Assembly (NCBI GenBank): GCA_965660875.1
Contig: CBFIBQ010000013.1
Coordinates: forward strand, 18,662-82,661
Direction: 5' to 3'
Length of the DNA stretch: 64,000 bases
Origin: UBA6770 sp965660875
GTDB lineage: Bacteria; Bacteroidota; Bacteroidia; Flavobacteriales_G; Salibacteraceae
The notes under the pieces were generated by a model. It saw nothing but the letters and a program-made list of their open reading frames with translations, was not told the origin of the DNA and did no database searches. Position 1 is the stretch's first letter. Every line of letters starts with the position of its first letter. Shown here piece by piece: positions 43,526-51,923 of this stretch. A program made the translations under genes and the position numbers.

Positions 43526-44761
43526 CTATTTTTTCTTTTTGCGTTTTTTCTTACTGTTATAGGCTTCATTGTCCTCAATTAGTGACTTCCAATCATTACT
43601 ACCATCATCAGATAGTAAGTTAATGATGGCTTTATCTCCCTTGCCTAAGTCAATTCGGGTAATTGGCACGCCGGTATAGTTTTCTATATCTTTTAACAAG
43701 CTTCGTTCTCCTTTGGAACAAAAGGAAATGGCAGTTCCTTTGGATGTTCCTCGACCCGTTCTACCAATTCTGTGCACATAGTTTTCTGCAACTTCGGGTA
43801 TGTCGTAGTTTATTACTAAATCAACGTTCGGAATGTCAATTCCACGCGCATTGACATCGGTAGTTATCAATACGCGATTTTCATTAGATTTAAACCGGTT
43901 TAAAATATCAATGCGCTTCTGCTGGTCCACATCACCGTGCATGCTTTCTGTAACAATTTGAACTCGCTCCATTGCCGCCTGAACACGTTCAGCTCTCACT
44001 CGCGTACGCACGAATACTAATATTTTTTTTGTTTCATAGTCTTTGATGTAGCGCTCTAAAAAGAAACGCTTTTCATCCATTTCAATATTCGCCACTGCAT
44101 GACTTACGTTTTTTGAAACGGGGTCTTTTGGAGAGAGCTGAATTCGGATGGGGTTGCTAACAATAGAGTAGGCTAGCTTTTTTATTTCGTCGTTTATTGT
44201 AGCAGAAAAAAACAAGGTTTGTCTGCTTTTGGGGATATTATGAAGTACATCGGTTATGTCGCTATAAAAGCCTAAAGCAAGCATTTGGTCGGCTTCATCC
44301 AAAATGAGTGTTTGAACTTTGTCTAAGTGAATACTTCTTTGGTTGATCAAGTCAAACATTCTTCCTGGGGTTGCTACCAAAATATCGATGCCTCTTTCCA
44401 ACGAGGATTTTTGTGTTTCTTGTTCAACCCCTCCAAAAACACTGACTGTTCGAACTTTTGTATTTTTTGCAAGCACATGAAAAACATTGGTAATTTGAAT
44501 GGCCAACTCTCTAGTTGGAACCATTACCAGGGCCTGAATACCCAATTCTTTTTTGTGCTTTTTATTTTGCTGTACTTTATCGATTACAGGTATTGCAAAG
44601 GCAGCTGTTTTACCTGTTCCAGTCTGAGCTACAGCAAGCACATCTTCGCCTTTGGCAATATTTGGTATCGCTTTAAATTGTATGTCAGTTGGCCTATTAA
44701 AACCAAGCTTTTCTAGGTTGGCTTTTATTTCAGGACTTATGTGGTAAGATGAAAACTTCAT
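43526..44761 (-). CDS. DEAD-box ATP-dependent RNA helicase (RhlE-like)
   Basis: A 411-residue RNA helicase with all core motifs: Q motif FNRPTDIQFKAIP, AQTGTGKTAA, PTRELA, TPGR, DEAD, SAT, and C-terminal HRIGRTGRG. The C-terminal tail is short, basic and ends KKKRKKKK, suggesting RNA binding. It probably unwinds structured mRNA or helps ribosome assembly, as RhlE/CsdA-type proteins do. It has its own promoter box very close to the ATG, so the leader is short. Confidence 0.95.
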   Translation of the reverse strand: MKFSSYHISPEIKANLEKLGFNRPTDIQFKAIPNIAKGEDVLAVAQTGTGKTAAFAIPVIDKVQQNKKHKKELGIQALVMVPTRELAIQITNVFHVLAKNTKVRTVSVFGGVEQETQKSSLERGIDILVATPGRMFDLINQRSIHLDKVQTLILDEADQMLALGFYSDITDVLHNIPKSRQTLFFSATINDEIKKLAYSIVSNPIRIQLSPKDPVSKNVSHAVANIEMDEKRFFLERYIKDYETKKILVFVRTRVRAERVQAAMERVQIVTESMHGDVDQQKRIDILNRFKSNENRVLITTDVNARGIDIPNVDLVINYDIPEVAENYVHRIGRTGRGTSKGTAISFCSKGERSLLKDIENYTGVPITRIDLGKGDKAIINLLSDDGSNDWKSLIEDNEAYNSKKKRKKKK

Positions 44762-44768
44762 AGGGGGA

Positions 44769-44776
44769 CAAAGTTA
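44769..44776 (-). promoter_or_regulatory. -7 promoter box of the DEAD-box helicase gene
   Basis: TAACTTTG on the minus strand, exact TAnnTTTG match, only 7 bases from the ATG; a very short leader is implied. Confidence 0.65.
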
Positions 44777-44892
44777 CAAGTAAGGCTGAGTCTTTAAGTG
44801 GTTTCTACATGAAAACTCGAAATTAAAAAGGAGTGATTTTAAATGCTCTACTTATAAACCCAAAGGAAATTAGAAAACACAACAAAATAGCA

Positions 44893-45765
44893 CTATTCGG
44901 GCAGGGGAATGTAGGTGTTGTCATTAGTGATTTTGGGAAACAGTTTGGCTTTCCAATCTTGTTTGGCTTTTTCCAATTGACTTTTAGAACTGGAACAGAA
45001 ATTCCAATACAGAAACCTTTCTTCCGGAAATGGTTCTCCTCCAAAAAGCAGTAAATGCGAACCTTTACGTATCAAAAATTCCGCATCATTAGCCGTATCG
45101 TGAATTATCATTTTTCCCGCCTCAACCTCTTCATCACCACAACCTACTGAACCACTGATAACCAAAACACCTAACTCCCCATTCAAATGATGTTCAGAAT
45201 TAAACAGTTGGTCTGAGTCGGCTTTTAGTTCTAGCATAAATAAATCGGAATGCACTGGAAGGGGAGAGCTTACTCCAAAACCCGTCCCAGCGATTACTTT
45301 TATGTTCAACCCGTCTTTAGAAACAAAAGGAATTTTCTCTTTTTGAAGAAAATCGAATCGAGGCTGCATATTTTCCTTTTCCTTCGGCAGCCCAATCCAT
45401 ATCTGATAACCGTGTATGGTATATCCATTGGAATTGCGCAAGTTTTTAGGAGTGCGCTCAGTATGCGTTACGGCCTTACCAGCGGTCATAAGGCCAACGT
45501 CTCCTGCCGAAATTACCTGCTGCGCACCGGTACTGTCTGTATGTTCAATAGCGCCTTCTAATAAATAGGTGAGGGTACACAAACCAATGTGCGGATGTTG
45601 GTCAATATCCATAAACTCGCCTTTGGACAATTTTCTAGGGCCCATGTGATCAATGAACACAAAAGGACCGACATTTCGTTTTTTGCGAAATGGAATGAGT
45701 CTACCGACAGTGAATTGCCCAATACTGCGAGACCGTTCGGGAATAATTAATCCTTTATTAGACAT
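44893..45765 (-). CDS. Pirin-family cupin protein
   Basis: A 290-residue double-cupin protein. The N-terminal pirin block has metal ligands in FVFIDHMGP and DQHPHIGLCTLTYLLEGAIEHTDSTG. The C-terminal cupin-type domain is about 175-290. Pirins bind Fe(II), and some act as quercetinases or redox-responsive cofactors; the role here is not known. It lies 3 bases downstream of the hydrolase gene on the same strand. Length is normal for the family. Confidence 0.92.
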   Translation of the reverse strand: MSNKGLIIPERSRSIGQFTVGRLIPFRKKRNVGPFVFIDHMGPRKLSKGEFMDIDQHPHIGLCTLTYLLEGAIEHTDSTGAQQVISAGDVGLMTAGKAVTHTERTPKNLRNSNGYTIHGYQIWIGLPKEKENMQPRFDFLQKEKIPFVSKDGLNIKVIAGTGFGVSSPLPVHSDLFMLELKADSDQLFNSEHHLNGELGVLVISGSVGCGDEEVEAGKMIIHDTANDAEFLIRKGSHLLLFGGEPFPEERFLYWNFCSSSKSQLEKAKQDWKAKLFPKITNDNTYIPLPE

Positions 45766-45768
45766 AAT

Positions 45769-46638
45769 TTATTGACGAATAAATTCTAACATCAATTTTT
45801 CATAGTTGGCAAAGCCCATTTCAATTGCTGTGCTGTGACCAATTCCCTCTAACTCAGCAGAGGACTTCTTTGGATTATCGTATCTATCGTATACGTATTT
45901 GAAGTTTTCAAAACTTGCTGTTTTATCTTCAGTACCATGAATCCACAGTAGGTAATTGTCGTAGTCGTCTAGCGCTAACGGAATGTTATAATCGAATGAA
46001 GTAACAGCAGAGCCACTCAAACTCAGTCCAGTTGCGTCTTGTAATAATTTCGTGCTCGTAGTCTGTGGAGCATCCAGCACAACTTTTTCGACACCTAAAA
46101 TACTAGGATTAGCTGCCAAATGGGCAGCAGGCATAGCTCCCAAGCTGTACCCATACACGACCAGCCTTTTCTGATCCAAACCTCTTTCTTTTAGCCAGCT
46201 AATGCATGCCTCAGCATCGGCTACCAAGTCTTCAATGGATGCACTGACTCCTTCAGAATTTCCAAATCCACGATAGTCAAACATCATAACACCATAATTG
46301 TGCTGACCACCAACATTAGCTAGGTTTGCCGTCAATTGCCAGTAATCATTCATGCTTGGGCTATTTCCATGTAAATAAAGAATAACAGTATCTATTGCTA
46401 TTCTTGACTGGTTTCCAATGTAAAGGGCTTCAATTTTTGCTTTGGAACCTGCGTTATCCGATGTGAGTGTGAACTTTTCCACCCAGCCTTCGTCAACAAA
46501 TCGATCCGCTAATGCAGCATTTGTAAAGTTGTATTCTACTTGTTCACCTTTTAGAAGGGCAGAAGCCACATCGTTTTTGCAGCTAAAAAGATTCAGCGCC
46601 AGAACAGCATAGGATAGATATACAATAGCTCTCATCAC
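45769..46638 (-). CDS. Alpha/beta-hydrolase lipoprotein
   Basis: A 289-residue lipoprotein (lipobox LNLFSC, Cys20 by the ATG at 46638). Hydrolase features: oxyanion region VILYLHGNSPSMND, MMFDYRGFGNSEG, nucleophile elbow YGYSLGA, IHGTEDKTA with the acid, and IGHSTA with the catalytic His. It probably acts on an ester or acyl group outside the cytoplasmic membrane; the substrate is unknown. The start overlaps the upstream lipoprotein gene by 4 bases, and pirin follows after 3 bases, so the three form an operon. Confidence 0.88.
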   Translation of the reverse strand: MMRAIVYLSYAVLALNLFSCKNDVASALLKGEQVEYNFTNAALADRFVDEGWVEKFTLTSDNAGSKAKIEALYIGNQSRIAIDTVILYLHGNSPSMNDYWQLTANLANVGGQHNYGVMMFDYRGFGNSEGVSASIEDLVADAEACISWLKERGLDQKRLVVYGYSLGAMPAAHLAANPSILGVEKVVLDAPQTTSTKLLQDATGLSLSGSAVTSFDYNIPLALDDYDNYLLWIHGTEDKTASFENFKYVYDRYDNPKKSSAELEGIGHSTAIEMGFANYEKLMLEFIRQ

Positions 46639-47303
46639 TTTTTAATAATGCGGTAAGCCGCTTTTATGTAAACACCAGCAGCTCCATTTCCACCAATGGA
46701 TGTATGATCTACTTGCGGAATCATAAGGGTTTTGTCAAAATTGAGCCATTTGGCTTCAATTCCAAATATCCACTTCGGGCCTTCATAATTGTATCCAAAG
46801 TATAATGCAGGGTGCATGAGTTTTCCTTTTTCCAATTCAACGGTACCTTTGGCTATATCGTACCAATTGGTGATACCAAAATATGGAATGTGATTTTCTT
46901 TTAATTGCCAATAAAAATTAAATGCAGTTTCTGGAAAAATGCTGCTTTCTCCGTCGCGTAAGGAAATGATTGGATTCAAAATAGCATTACCAGTAATGCC
47001 CGGTTTCCAATCGTTGGGCTCCAACAAACTGTAGTTTACACCTGCGTCCAGTTGTATAGAGTGCCAAGCTAGTGTTGTTGCATGAAAACCAGCAAATACA
47101 CTGAGTTTATCCGAAATACCACGAGCCACAGAAATACTACTTAGAGGCACGGGAAAACCAATTATGGGTCCGCCCAAATCGGCTCCAATGCGCGTTTCTC
47201 CCTGTTCTAAAGGTTTTACGACACGAGTTGCATTGCAAGAAAAGAGGCTAAGAACAATAGAAATTGCCAGTATTCGAGTTAAATAAATTGACAGAATTTG
47301 CAC
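46635..47303 (-). CDS. Outer-membrane-barrel-like lipoprotein, unknown function
   Basis: A 222-residue lipoprotein beginning with GTG at 47303. Lipobox LSLFSC (Cys23) is followed by a repeated beta-strand region such as KLSVFAGFHATT, SIQLDAGVNYSLL, HPALYFGYNYEGP and IFGIEAKWL. These strands suggest a small outer-membrane barrel or lipocalin-like protein. I do not recognise a named family. It is the first gene of the hydrolase-pirin operon. Confidence 0.75.
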   Translation of the reverse strand: MQILSIYLTRILAISIVLSLFSCNATRVVKPLEQGETRIGADLGGPIIGFPVPLSSISVARGISDKLSVFAGFHATTLAWHSIQLDAGVNYSLLEPNDWKPGITGNAILNPIISLRDGESSIFPETAFNFYWQLKENHIPYFGITNWYDIAKGTVELEKGKLMHPALYFGYNYEGPKWIFGIEAKWLNFDKTLMIPQVDHTSIGGNGAAGVYIKAAYRIIKK

Positions 47304-47330
47304 CGCACTAAATTACTTATTTCAATAACT

Positions 47331-47338
47331 CAAATGTA
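47331..47338 (-). promoter_or_regulatory. -7 promoter box of the lipoprotein / hydrolase / pirin operon
   Basis: TACATTTG on the minus strand, exact TAnnTTTG match, 27 bases before the GTG at 47303. Confidence 0.65.
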
Positions 47339-47343
47339 AATTA

Positions 47344-48192
47344 CTACAGCACAACTGAAATAGCTCCGGGCATAATTTTGATTTCTAGTCTATCCAATTC
47401 ACCAATTACTTCACCATCCAACTGCACGGTCTGGTTTTTCTGAAATTTAAGCGTTGCTTGGTCGGTTTGGATAACTTGGTAAAAAGGGTTTTCTGCGTTT
47501 TGTATCGAAAATTCAATACCTTCATTGGGAGGCTTTATGATCACTATCTCAAACAAGCCATCGTTCAGTTTACCGTCGGAGTTAATTTCAAACCCAGTTC
47601 CGTAGGTTCTTGCGTTGCAAAATGCCACTAGATAGGCCGCTGCTTTCAAATGCTGCTCTTTGGTGCTGAGTTCTACTGAAAACGTTTCGAGCTTTTTAAG
47701 TTCAGACAACAGGTATTTTCCATAAGTTGCCATGCCACGTGCCGGATCACTATCGTATTGTTTAACAATTGCCGCGTTGATACCCACGTCGCCAATGTGC
47801 ATGGATAAGTGTTCGTTTACTTGAAGTAAGTCAATGTTTTTTGTCACTTGAGAAGAAATAGCCACTTTAGAGGCTTGGCTAGTATTTGTCGGTAGTTGAA
47901 GTTCTGAAGCCATTCCGTTTGCAGAACCCGCAGGCACTATTCCCAGGGATATATCGGTATTAAGAATTTGTTTTGCACAGAGCAGGGCAGTACCATCCCC
48001 TCCAATGGCTATTAATCTATTGGGTTTTATTTCATTGATTTTATTGGCCAATGCTTCTGAGTCGTTTTTACCGGTGGTTTCCATTTGAAAAAGCTCCACA
48101 TTATTCTCTTCAGAAAATTTAAGCAGTTCGGCTATAATGCCTTTTTTATTCAATTCACCTGAAATCGGGTTTATTACTGCAAGTACTTTCAT
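47344..48192 (-). CDS. Diacylglycerol kinase-family lipid kinase
   Basis: A 282-residue lipid kinase of the DAGK catalytic family (YegS/DgkB-like). N-terminal VINPISG and the nucleotide-binding GGDGT (64-68, IAIGGDGTALL), followed by IVPAGSANGMA, are the family signatures. It would phosphorylate diacylglycerol or a related lipid alcohol to a phosphatidate-type product at the inner membrane. Its start overlaps the App1 gene by 4 bases. The two encode opposite activities on lipid phosphates, so coordinated control of lipid phosphate level is plausible. Confidence 0.9.
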   Translation of the reverse strand: MKVLAVINPISGELNKKGIIAELLKFSEENNVELFQMETTGKNDSEALANKINEIKPNRLIAIGGDGTALLCAKQILNTDISLGIVPAGSANGMASELQLPTNTSQASKVAISSQVTKNIDLLQVNEHLSMHIGDVGINAAIVKQYDSDPARGMATYGKYLLSELKKLETFSVELSTKEQHLKAAAYLVAFCNARTYGTGFEINSDGKLNDGLFEIVIIKPPNEGIEFSIQNAENPFYQVIQTDQATLKFQKNQTVQLDGEVIGELDRLEIKIMPGAISVVL

Positions 48193-49124
48193 TCTGAAAA
48201 TAACTTGTCGATTTCTATACGTTCCGATTCAGTATTGTCATCAGATTCGTAATACATCAAAGGAATGGGTGATTTTTTAATTCGTTGCCAAGCTTCTAAT
48301 CGCGAGGCATTCAGTTCTGAACGGGTTTTTCTGATATATACTTTTTCAATTCTATCTGGATAGTTGGAAACAATATCTGCATAAATACTTATGTCGCGCT
48401 GACTGTCATCGCCAAATAAAATGAATTTGGACTGGGGAAGGTTTTCCAAATAAAACTCAATATTTTTCTTTTTGTAATCCGCTCCTTTTTTGGGGTCAAA
48501 TAATTGTCTAAAATTTAAAAATGGAGTGAGTGTAACAGGGCCAATCGGTAGCTTTTGATCCTCTAAAATACGGGCGATCATTCCAAATAAATTTGATTCG
48601 CTTTTTGAAAGATAAAAAATGGGGCTCCCCTTATCCGCTAAGTGTTTCAATAAATTGCTGGTGTAGGCAATAGACTTTCTATTTGTCGGTGCTTTAAAGG
48701 CAACAGTTAGCACTCGTTTTATTAAGCTCGCTGAGTGTGAAGAAATGACCGTGTCGTCCAAATCGGTAATAACGGCAACTTTACTGCTGGTTTCTTTAAA
48801 ATTGGTTTGATAGGAGTTTACAAAATCTAAGGGTTTGTTGGTTTCGGCATCAATTACTTTCACGACTTCATCAAAGTTGTTATTCATAAACAGCTTAAAT
48901 GAACCCCGTTTATCCGTGTTTACTTCGTAATCTGTGTTTTTAGCAAATAATTTTAATCTTTTATGCTTGGCCGGCTTTGTAGCGTAGGATCGAAGCATTT
49001 TTAGAAAATGACTCCAATTTGACTTACCATGTTTATAATCGTACGGTAAATCCTTTAGTACAACTCCTTTAACAAGAGTTGCACCGTTAAATTGTATGCA
49101 AGTATACTCCCAAAGAATGTCCAT
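48189..49124 (-). CDS. App1-family phosphatidate phosphatase-like protein
   Basis: A 311-residue HAD-superfamily phosphatase of the App1 (DUF2183) type. The catalytic motif DLDDT (121-125, VITDLDDTVISSHS), YLSKSES (171-177) and GDDS (238-241) match motifs I, II and IV of App1. An N-terminal domain of about 110 residues precedes the catalytic core, as in App1. Family members dephosphorylate phosphatidate. No signal peptide is visible, so it acts in the cytoplasm or at the inner-membrane face. It is the first gene of the two-gene operon with the lipid kinase. Confidence 0.9.
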   Translation of the reverse strand: MDILWEYTCIQFNGATLVKGVVLKDLPYDYKHGKSNWSHFLKMLRSYATKPAKHKRLKLFAKNTDYEVNTDKRGSFKLFMNNNFDEVVKVIDAETNKPLDFVNSYQTNFKETSSKVAVITDLDDTVISSHSASLIKRVLTVAFKAPTNRKSIAYTSNLLKHLADKGSPIFYLSKSESNLFGMIARILEDQKLPIGPVTLTPFLNFRQLFDPKKGADYKKKNIEFYLENLPQSKFILFGDDSQRDISIYADIVSNYPDRIEKVYIRKTRSELNASRLEAWQRIKKSPIPLMYYESDDNTESERIEIDKLFSE

Positions 49125-49324
49125 CTATTCAATGCAAGGTTAAGGTACTTGTACATTGAAATGAAACACTGTTTGAAATTTTAAACCATTTTATGTTAAT
49201 CTATAACGAATCAATTACAGCTTTTTGGTGGAAAAATACATTCAGCAAAGTATCAAAAGCTAAGCTGAAACTACTAGGTAATCAAAAACTCAAGCGTTTA
49301 ATGAGTGAAGGTATGTTTTATGGC

Positions 49325-49747
49325 TTAGTGAATTTCTATAACGGTCTTTTTTGTAAAAGTTACGTTTTTTCCCAATTCTTCAATTTTAAGCAGGAAATTA
49401 TGCAAGGCAAGTCCAGATAAGTTCTCCATTACCACTGTTTTGTCATTTGCCCAACTCATGTTGCAACTATCCATTTCACCTTTGCTGCGAATTATTTGCT
49501 CAAGCAGGGTCTTGAGCTCGTTAGTGCTAATGACTTTGTTTTTCTCTACAGTTTGAACCGAAGATTGAGGTTTGCTAATCACCTTTTCTATGGAAATGGT
49601 TAAATCGTTAACGTCTGCTTTTTTCTGTTCCTTGTAATCGGGTAGAAGCATCTGTAAATTTTCAGTCGAATCACTTTGCAGTTGTTGAGCTATAAGTACC
49701 ATAGTTTCTGTTTTTAGTTCAGCACAAATATTGGAAGTAATATTCAT
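49325..49747 (-). CDS. Hypothetical protein divergent from the LysR gene
   Basis: A 140-residue protein with no signal peptide or clear family. It is charged and mostly helical, with segments KVISKPQSSVQTVEKNKVIS and NEFLLKIEE-like helices. Its ATG at 49747 lies 44 bases from the LysR ATG, in a divergent pair, which is the classic arrangement for a LysR-controlled target. The function is unknown. It could be a regulated small protein or a chance frame, though 140 codons without stop and good start placement favour a real gene. Confidence 0.5.
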   Translation of the reverse strand: MNITSNICAELKTETMVLIAQQLQSDSTENLQMLLPDYKEQKKADVNDLTISIEKVISKPQSSVQTVEKNKVISTNELKTLLEQIIRSKGEMDSCNMSWANDKTVVMENLSGLALHNFLLKIEELGKNVTFTKKTVIEIH

Positions 49748-49774
49748 TTGTATTAATGTATTCTTTTTATGATA

Positions 49775-49782
49775 TACATTTG
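49775..49782 (+). promoter_or_regulatory. -7 promoter box of the LysR-type regulator gene
   Basis: TACATTTG, exact TAnnTTTG match, 9 bases before the ATG at 49792. It lies inside the longer upstream reading frame, so it supports the shorter start. TTTG at 49747-49750 is a loose -33 candidate. Confidence 0.65.
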
Positions 49783-49791
49783 CATTTAGTT

Positions 49792-50721
49792 ATGAATTAC
49801 ACACTGCACCAGTTAAAGGTTTTTGTAACCATTGTAAAGAACCAAAGCGTTACAAAAGCATCGGAGGAGCTTTTTCTTTCTCAGCCAGCCGTCAGTTCGC
49901 AGTTAAAAAAACTGCAAGACCAATTTGACATTCCATTGACAGAGGTAGTTGGACGCAGACTGTTTATAACGGAGTTTGGGTTGGAAATAGCTGAAGTGTG
50001 TAAACGAATATTACTGGCCTCTGAAGAAATAAAAGAAACCCTAGATCAACACAAAGGATTGGTTTCTGGTCGACTCAAAATTGCTATTGTATCTACGGGG
50101 AAATACGTAATGCCTTATTTCCTTAGTGGATTTACAAAGCGTTTCCCAAGTGTTGATGTTGCTATGGATGTAACGAATAAGCAACTGGTGGTTGAGGCGT
50201 TGTCCAAAAATGAAACAGACTTTGCCTTGGTTTCCGTGTTACCCGATGATATGACATTAGAAACCATTGACCTAATGGAAAACTCCCTGTATTTAGTAGG
50301 AAACTCCGAAATGGCAGATAAATTTAATGGAAAGACTGTTCAGCCAAATCAGTTGGAAGATGTCCCGTTAATATTTAGAGAGCAAGGGTCTGCCACAAGA
50401 AATGCAATGGAAAACTTCTTGACTAAAAACGATGTGAGAGCAAACCAGCGCTATGAGTTGGTTTCTAACGAAGCGGTAAAGCAGGCAGTTAATGCTGGAC
50501 TAGGATATAGTATTATGCCCTTAATTGGTTTGCGAAATGTTATTAATGCTGGTGAAATAAAACTAATAAAAACAAAAGCTCTACCCGTGAGAACAAAATG
50601 GACCCTCTGCTATTTGAAGGGAAAGAAATTATCTCCAGCCGCTAATGCATTTTTGGGTTATTTAAAGTCACACAAAGAACAGTTAATTGAAAAACATTTT
50701 TCTTGGGTGGATAATGTTTAA
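49792..50721 (+). CDS. LysR-family transcriptional regulator
   Basis: A 309-residue regulator. The N-terminal winged HTH (about 1-60) has LHQLKVFVTIVKNQSVTKASEELFLSQPAVSSQLKKLQ, the LysR recognition region. The C-terminal effector domain (about 90-300) is of the type II periplasmic-binding fold; SATRNAMENFL and NAGLGYSIMPL are typical inner segments of CbbR/CysB-like members. The start at 49792 follows the promoter box. It probably controls the divergent gene at 49325 or itself; the effector is not known. Confidence 0.93.
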   Translation: MNYTLHQLKVFVTIVKNQSVTKASEELFLSQPAVSSQLKKLQDQFDIPLTEVVGRRLFITEFGLEIAEVCKRILLASEEIKETLDQHKGLVSGRLKIAIVSTGKYVMPYFLSGFTKRFPSVDVAMDVTNKQLVVEALSKNETDFALVSVLPDDMTLETIDLMENSLYLVGNSEMADKFNGKTVQPNQLEDVPLIFREQGSATRNAMENFLTKNDVRANQRYELVSNEAVKQAVNAGLGYSIMPLIGLRNVINAGEIKLIKTKALPVRTKWTLCYLKGKKLSPAANAFLGYLKSHKEQLIEKHFSWVDNV

Positions 50722-50792
50722 AAACGTAATCTTTCCTAAATATCATGAACCAACCAAGCTTCGGAGTTGTAATTAAGTAACTTCGAGAAGCA

Positions 50793-51923
50793 ATGGAAAA
50801 GAACACGCCTAACCGGAACAAAACAGGATTTGAATTCAAATTATTTGAAGCAGAGGATCAGACCCTTTTTGACAAGTTACTCGACATTTTTAAAGAGTTA
50901 ATTACGCATACTTCTGGAGATTATGATGAAGCAATGGATTGGTTGCGTGAGTTGGACCGCGAGTACAAACTAACGAATGAAGATTATACGTTAGAAGACT
51001 TTGAAGAAGATTTAAAGAAGAAAGGTTATATCCAAGAGCGAATAGACCCCAACGGAACTCCGAATATGGGCATTACCGCCAAATCGGAGCGGGCTATCCG
51101 AAAAGGTGCTCTAGATCAACTGTTTGGTAAAATCCGAAAAAAGGGTTCGGGGAATCACAAAACTAAGAACACAGGACAAGGTGACGAGCACACGGGCGAT
51201 TTGCGTGAATTTCAATTTGGTGATAGCATTGAGCAAATATCAATTACCGAAAGTTTAAAGAATGCCCAAGTAAATCACGGTATTGGTAATTTCAATCTTA
51301 CTGAGCAAGACCTTGTGGTAGAAGAGACGCATCACAAATCGCAAATGAGCACCGTGCTTATGATTGACATTAGCCACAGTATGATTTTGTATGGTGAAGA
51401 TCGAATAACACCTGCCAAAAAAGTGGCCATGGCGTTAGCAGAATTAATAACCACACGTTACCCAAAAGATACGCTTGATATTTTGGTTTTTGGAAACGAT
51501 GCTTGGCCAATTAAAATCAAGGAATTGCCCTACCTTCAAGTTGGCCCTTATCATACCAATACGGTCGCCGGTTTGGAATTGGCAATGGACTTGTTGAGGC
51601 GAAAAAGAAACACCAACAAACAGATTTTTATGATAACCGATGGTAAGCCCAGTTGCTTGCGAATGCCCGACGGAACCTACTATAAAAACAGCAATGGCTT
51701 AGACCCATTTATCACTGAAAAGTGCTATACAATGGCTGCTCAAGCGAGAAAAAGACATATCCCAATTACGACCTTTATGATTGCTCAAGACCCATATCTC
51801 ATGTCGTTTATTGACAAGTTTACGCTATCGAATAAGGGTAAGGCGTTTTTTACAGGATTGAAAGGTTTGGGTGAGATGATATTTCACGATTACGAAAACA
51901 ACAGAAAAAAAAGAATCAAATAA
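50793..51923 (+). CDS. VWA-domain protein paired with a MoxR-type ATPase
   Basis: A 376-residue cytoplasmic protein. Residues about 1-180 are a charged helical region. About 185-355 is a von Willebrand factor A domain with MIDAS motif DISHS (Asp192, Ser194, Ser196), MITDGKPS carrying the later acid, and a likely Thr in HTNTVAG. VWA-MoxR pairs act as chaperone-like complexes that insert metals or assemble protein complexes in known cases. It ends one base into the ATPase gene (TAATGG), so the two are translationally coupled. Confidence 0.9.
   Translation: MEKNTPNRNKTGFEFKLFEAEDQTLFDKLLDIFKELITHTSGDYDEAMDWLRELDREYKLTNEDYTLEDFEEDLKKKGYIQERIDPNGTPNMGITAKSERAIRKGALDQLFGKIRKKGSGNHKTKNTGQGDEHTGDLREFQFGDSIEQISITESLKNAQVNHGIGNFNLTEQDLVVEETHHKSQMSTVLMIDISHSMILYGEDRITPAKKVAMALAELITTRYPKDTLDILVFGNDAWPIKIKELPYLQVGPYHTNTVAGLELAMDLLRRKRNTNKQIFMITDGKPSCLRMPDGTYYKNSNGLDPFITEKCYTMAAQARKRHIPITTFMIAQDPYLMSFIDKFTLSNKGKAFFTGLKGLGEMIFHDYENNRKKRIK

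Noticed and set aside
49193..49420. Plus-strand open frame of 75 codons between the App1 gene and the divergent hypothetical gene
   Set aside because: It overlaps the hypothetical gene on the opposite strand, has no promoter box or recognisable family pattern, and its residue composition looks random.
49756..49791. Longer N-terminus for the LysR regulator starting at 49756
   Set aside because: The extra codons run through an exact promoter box and the family N-terminus begins at 49792.
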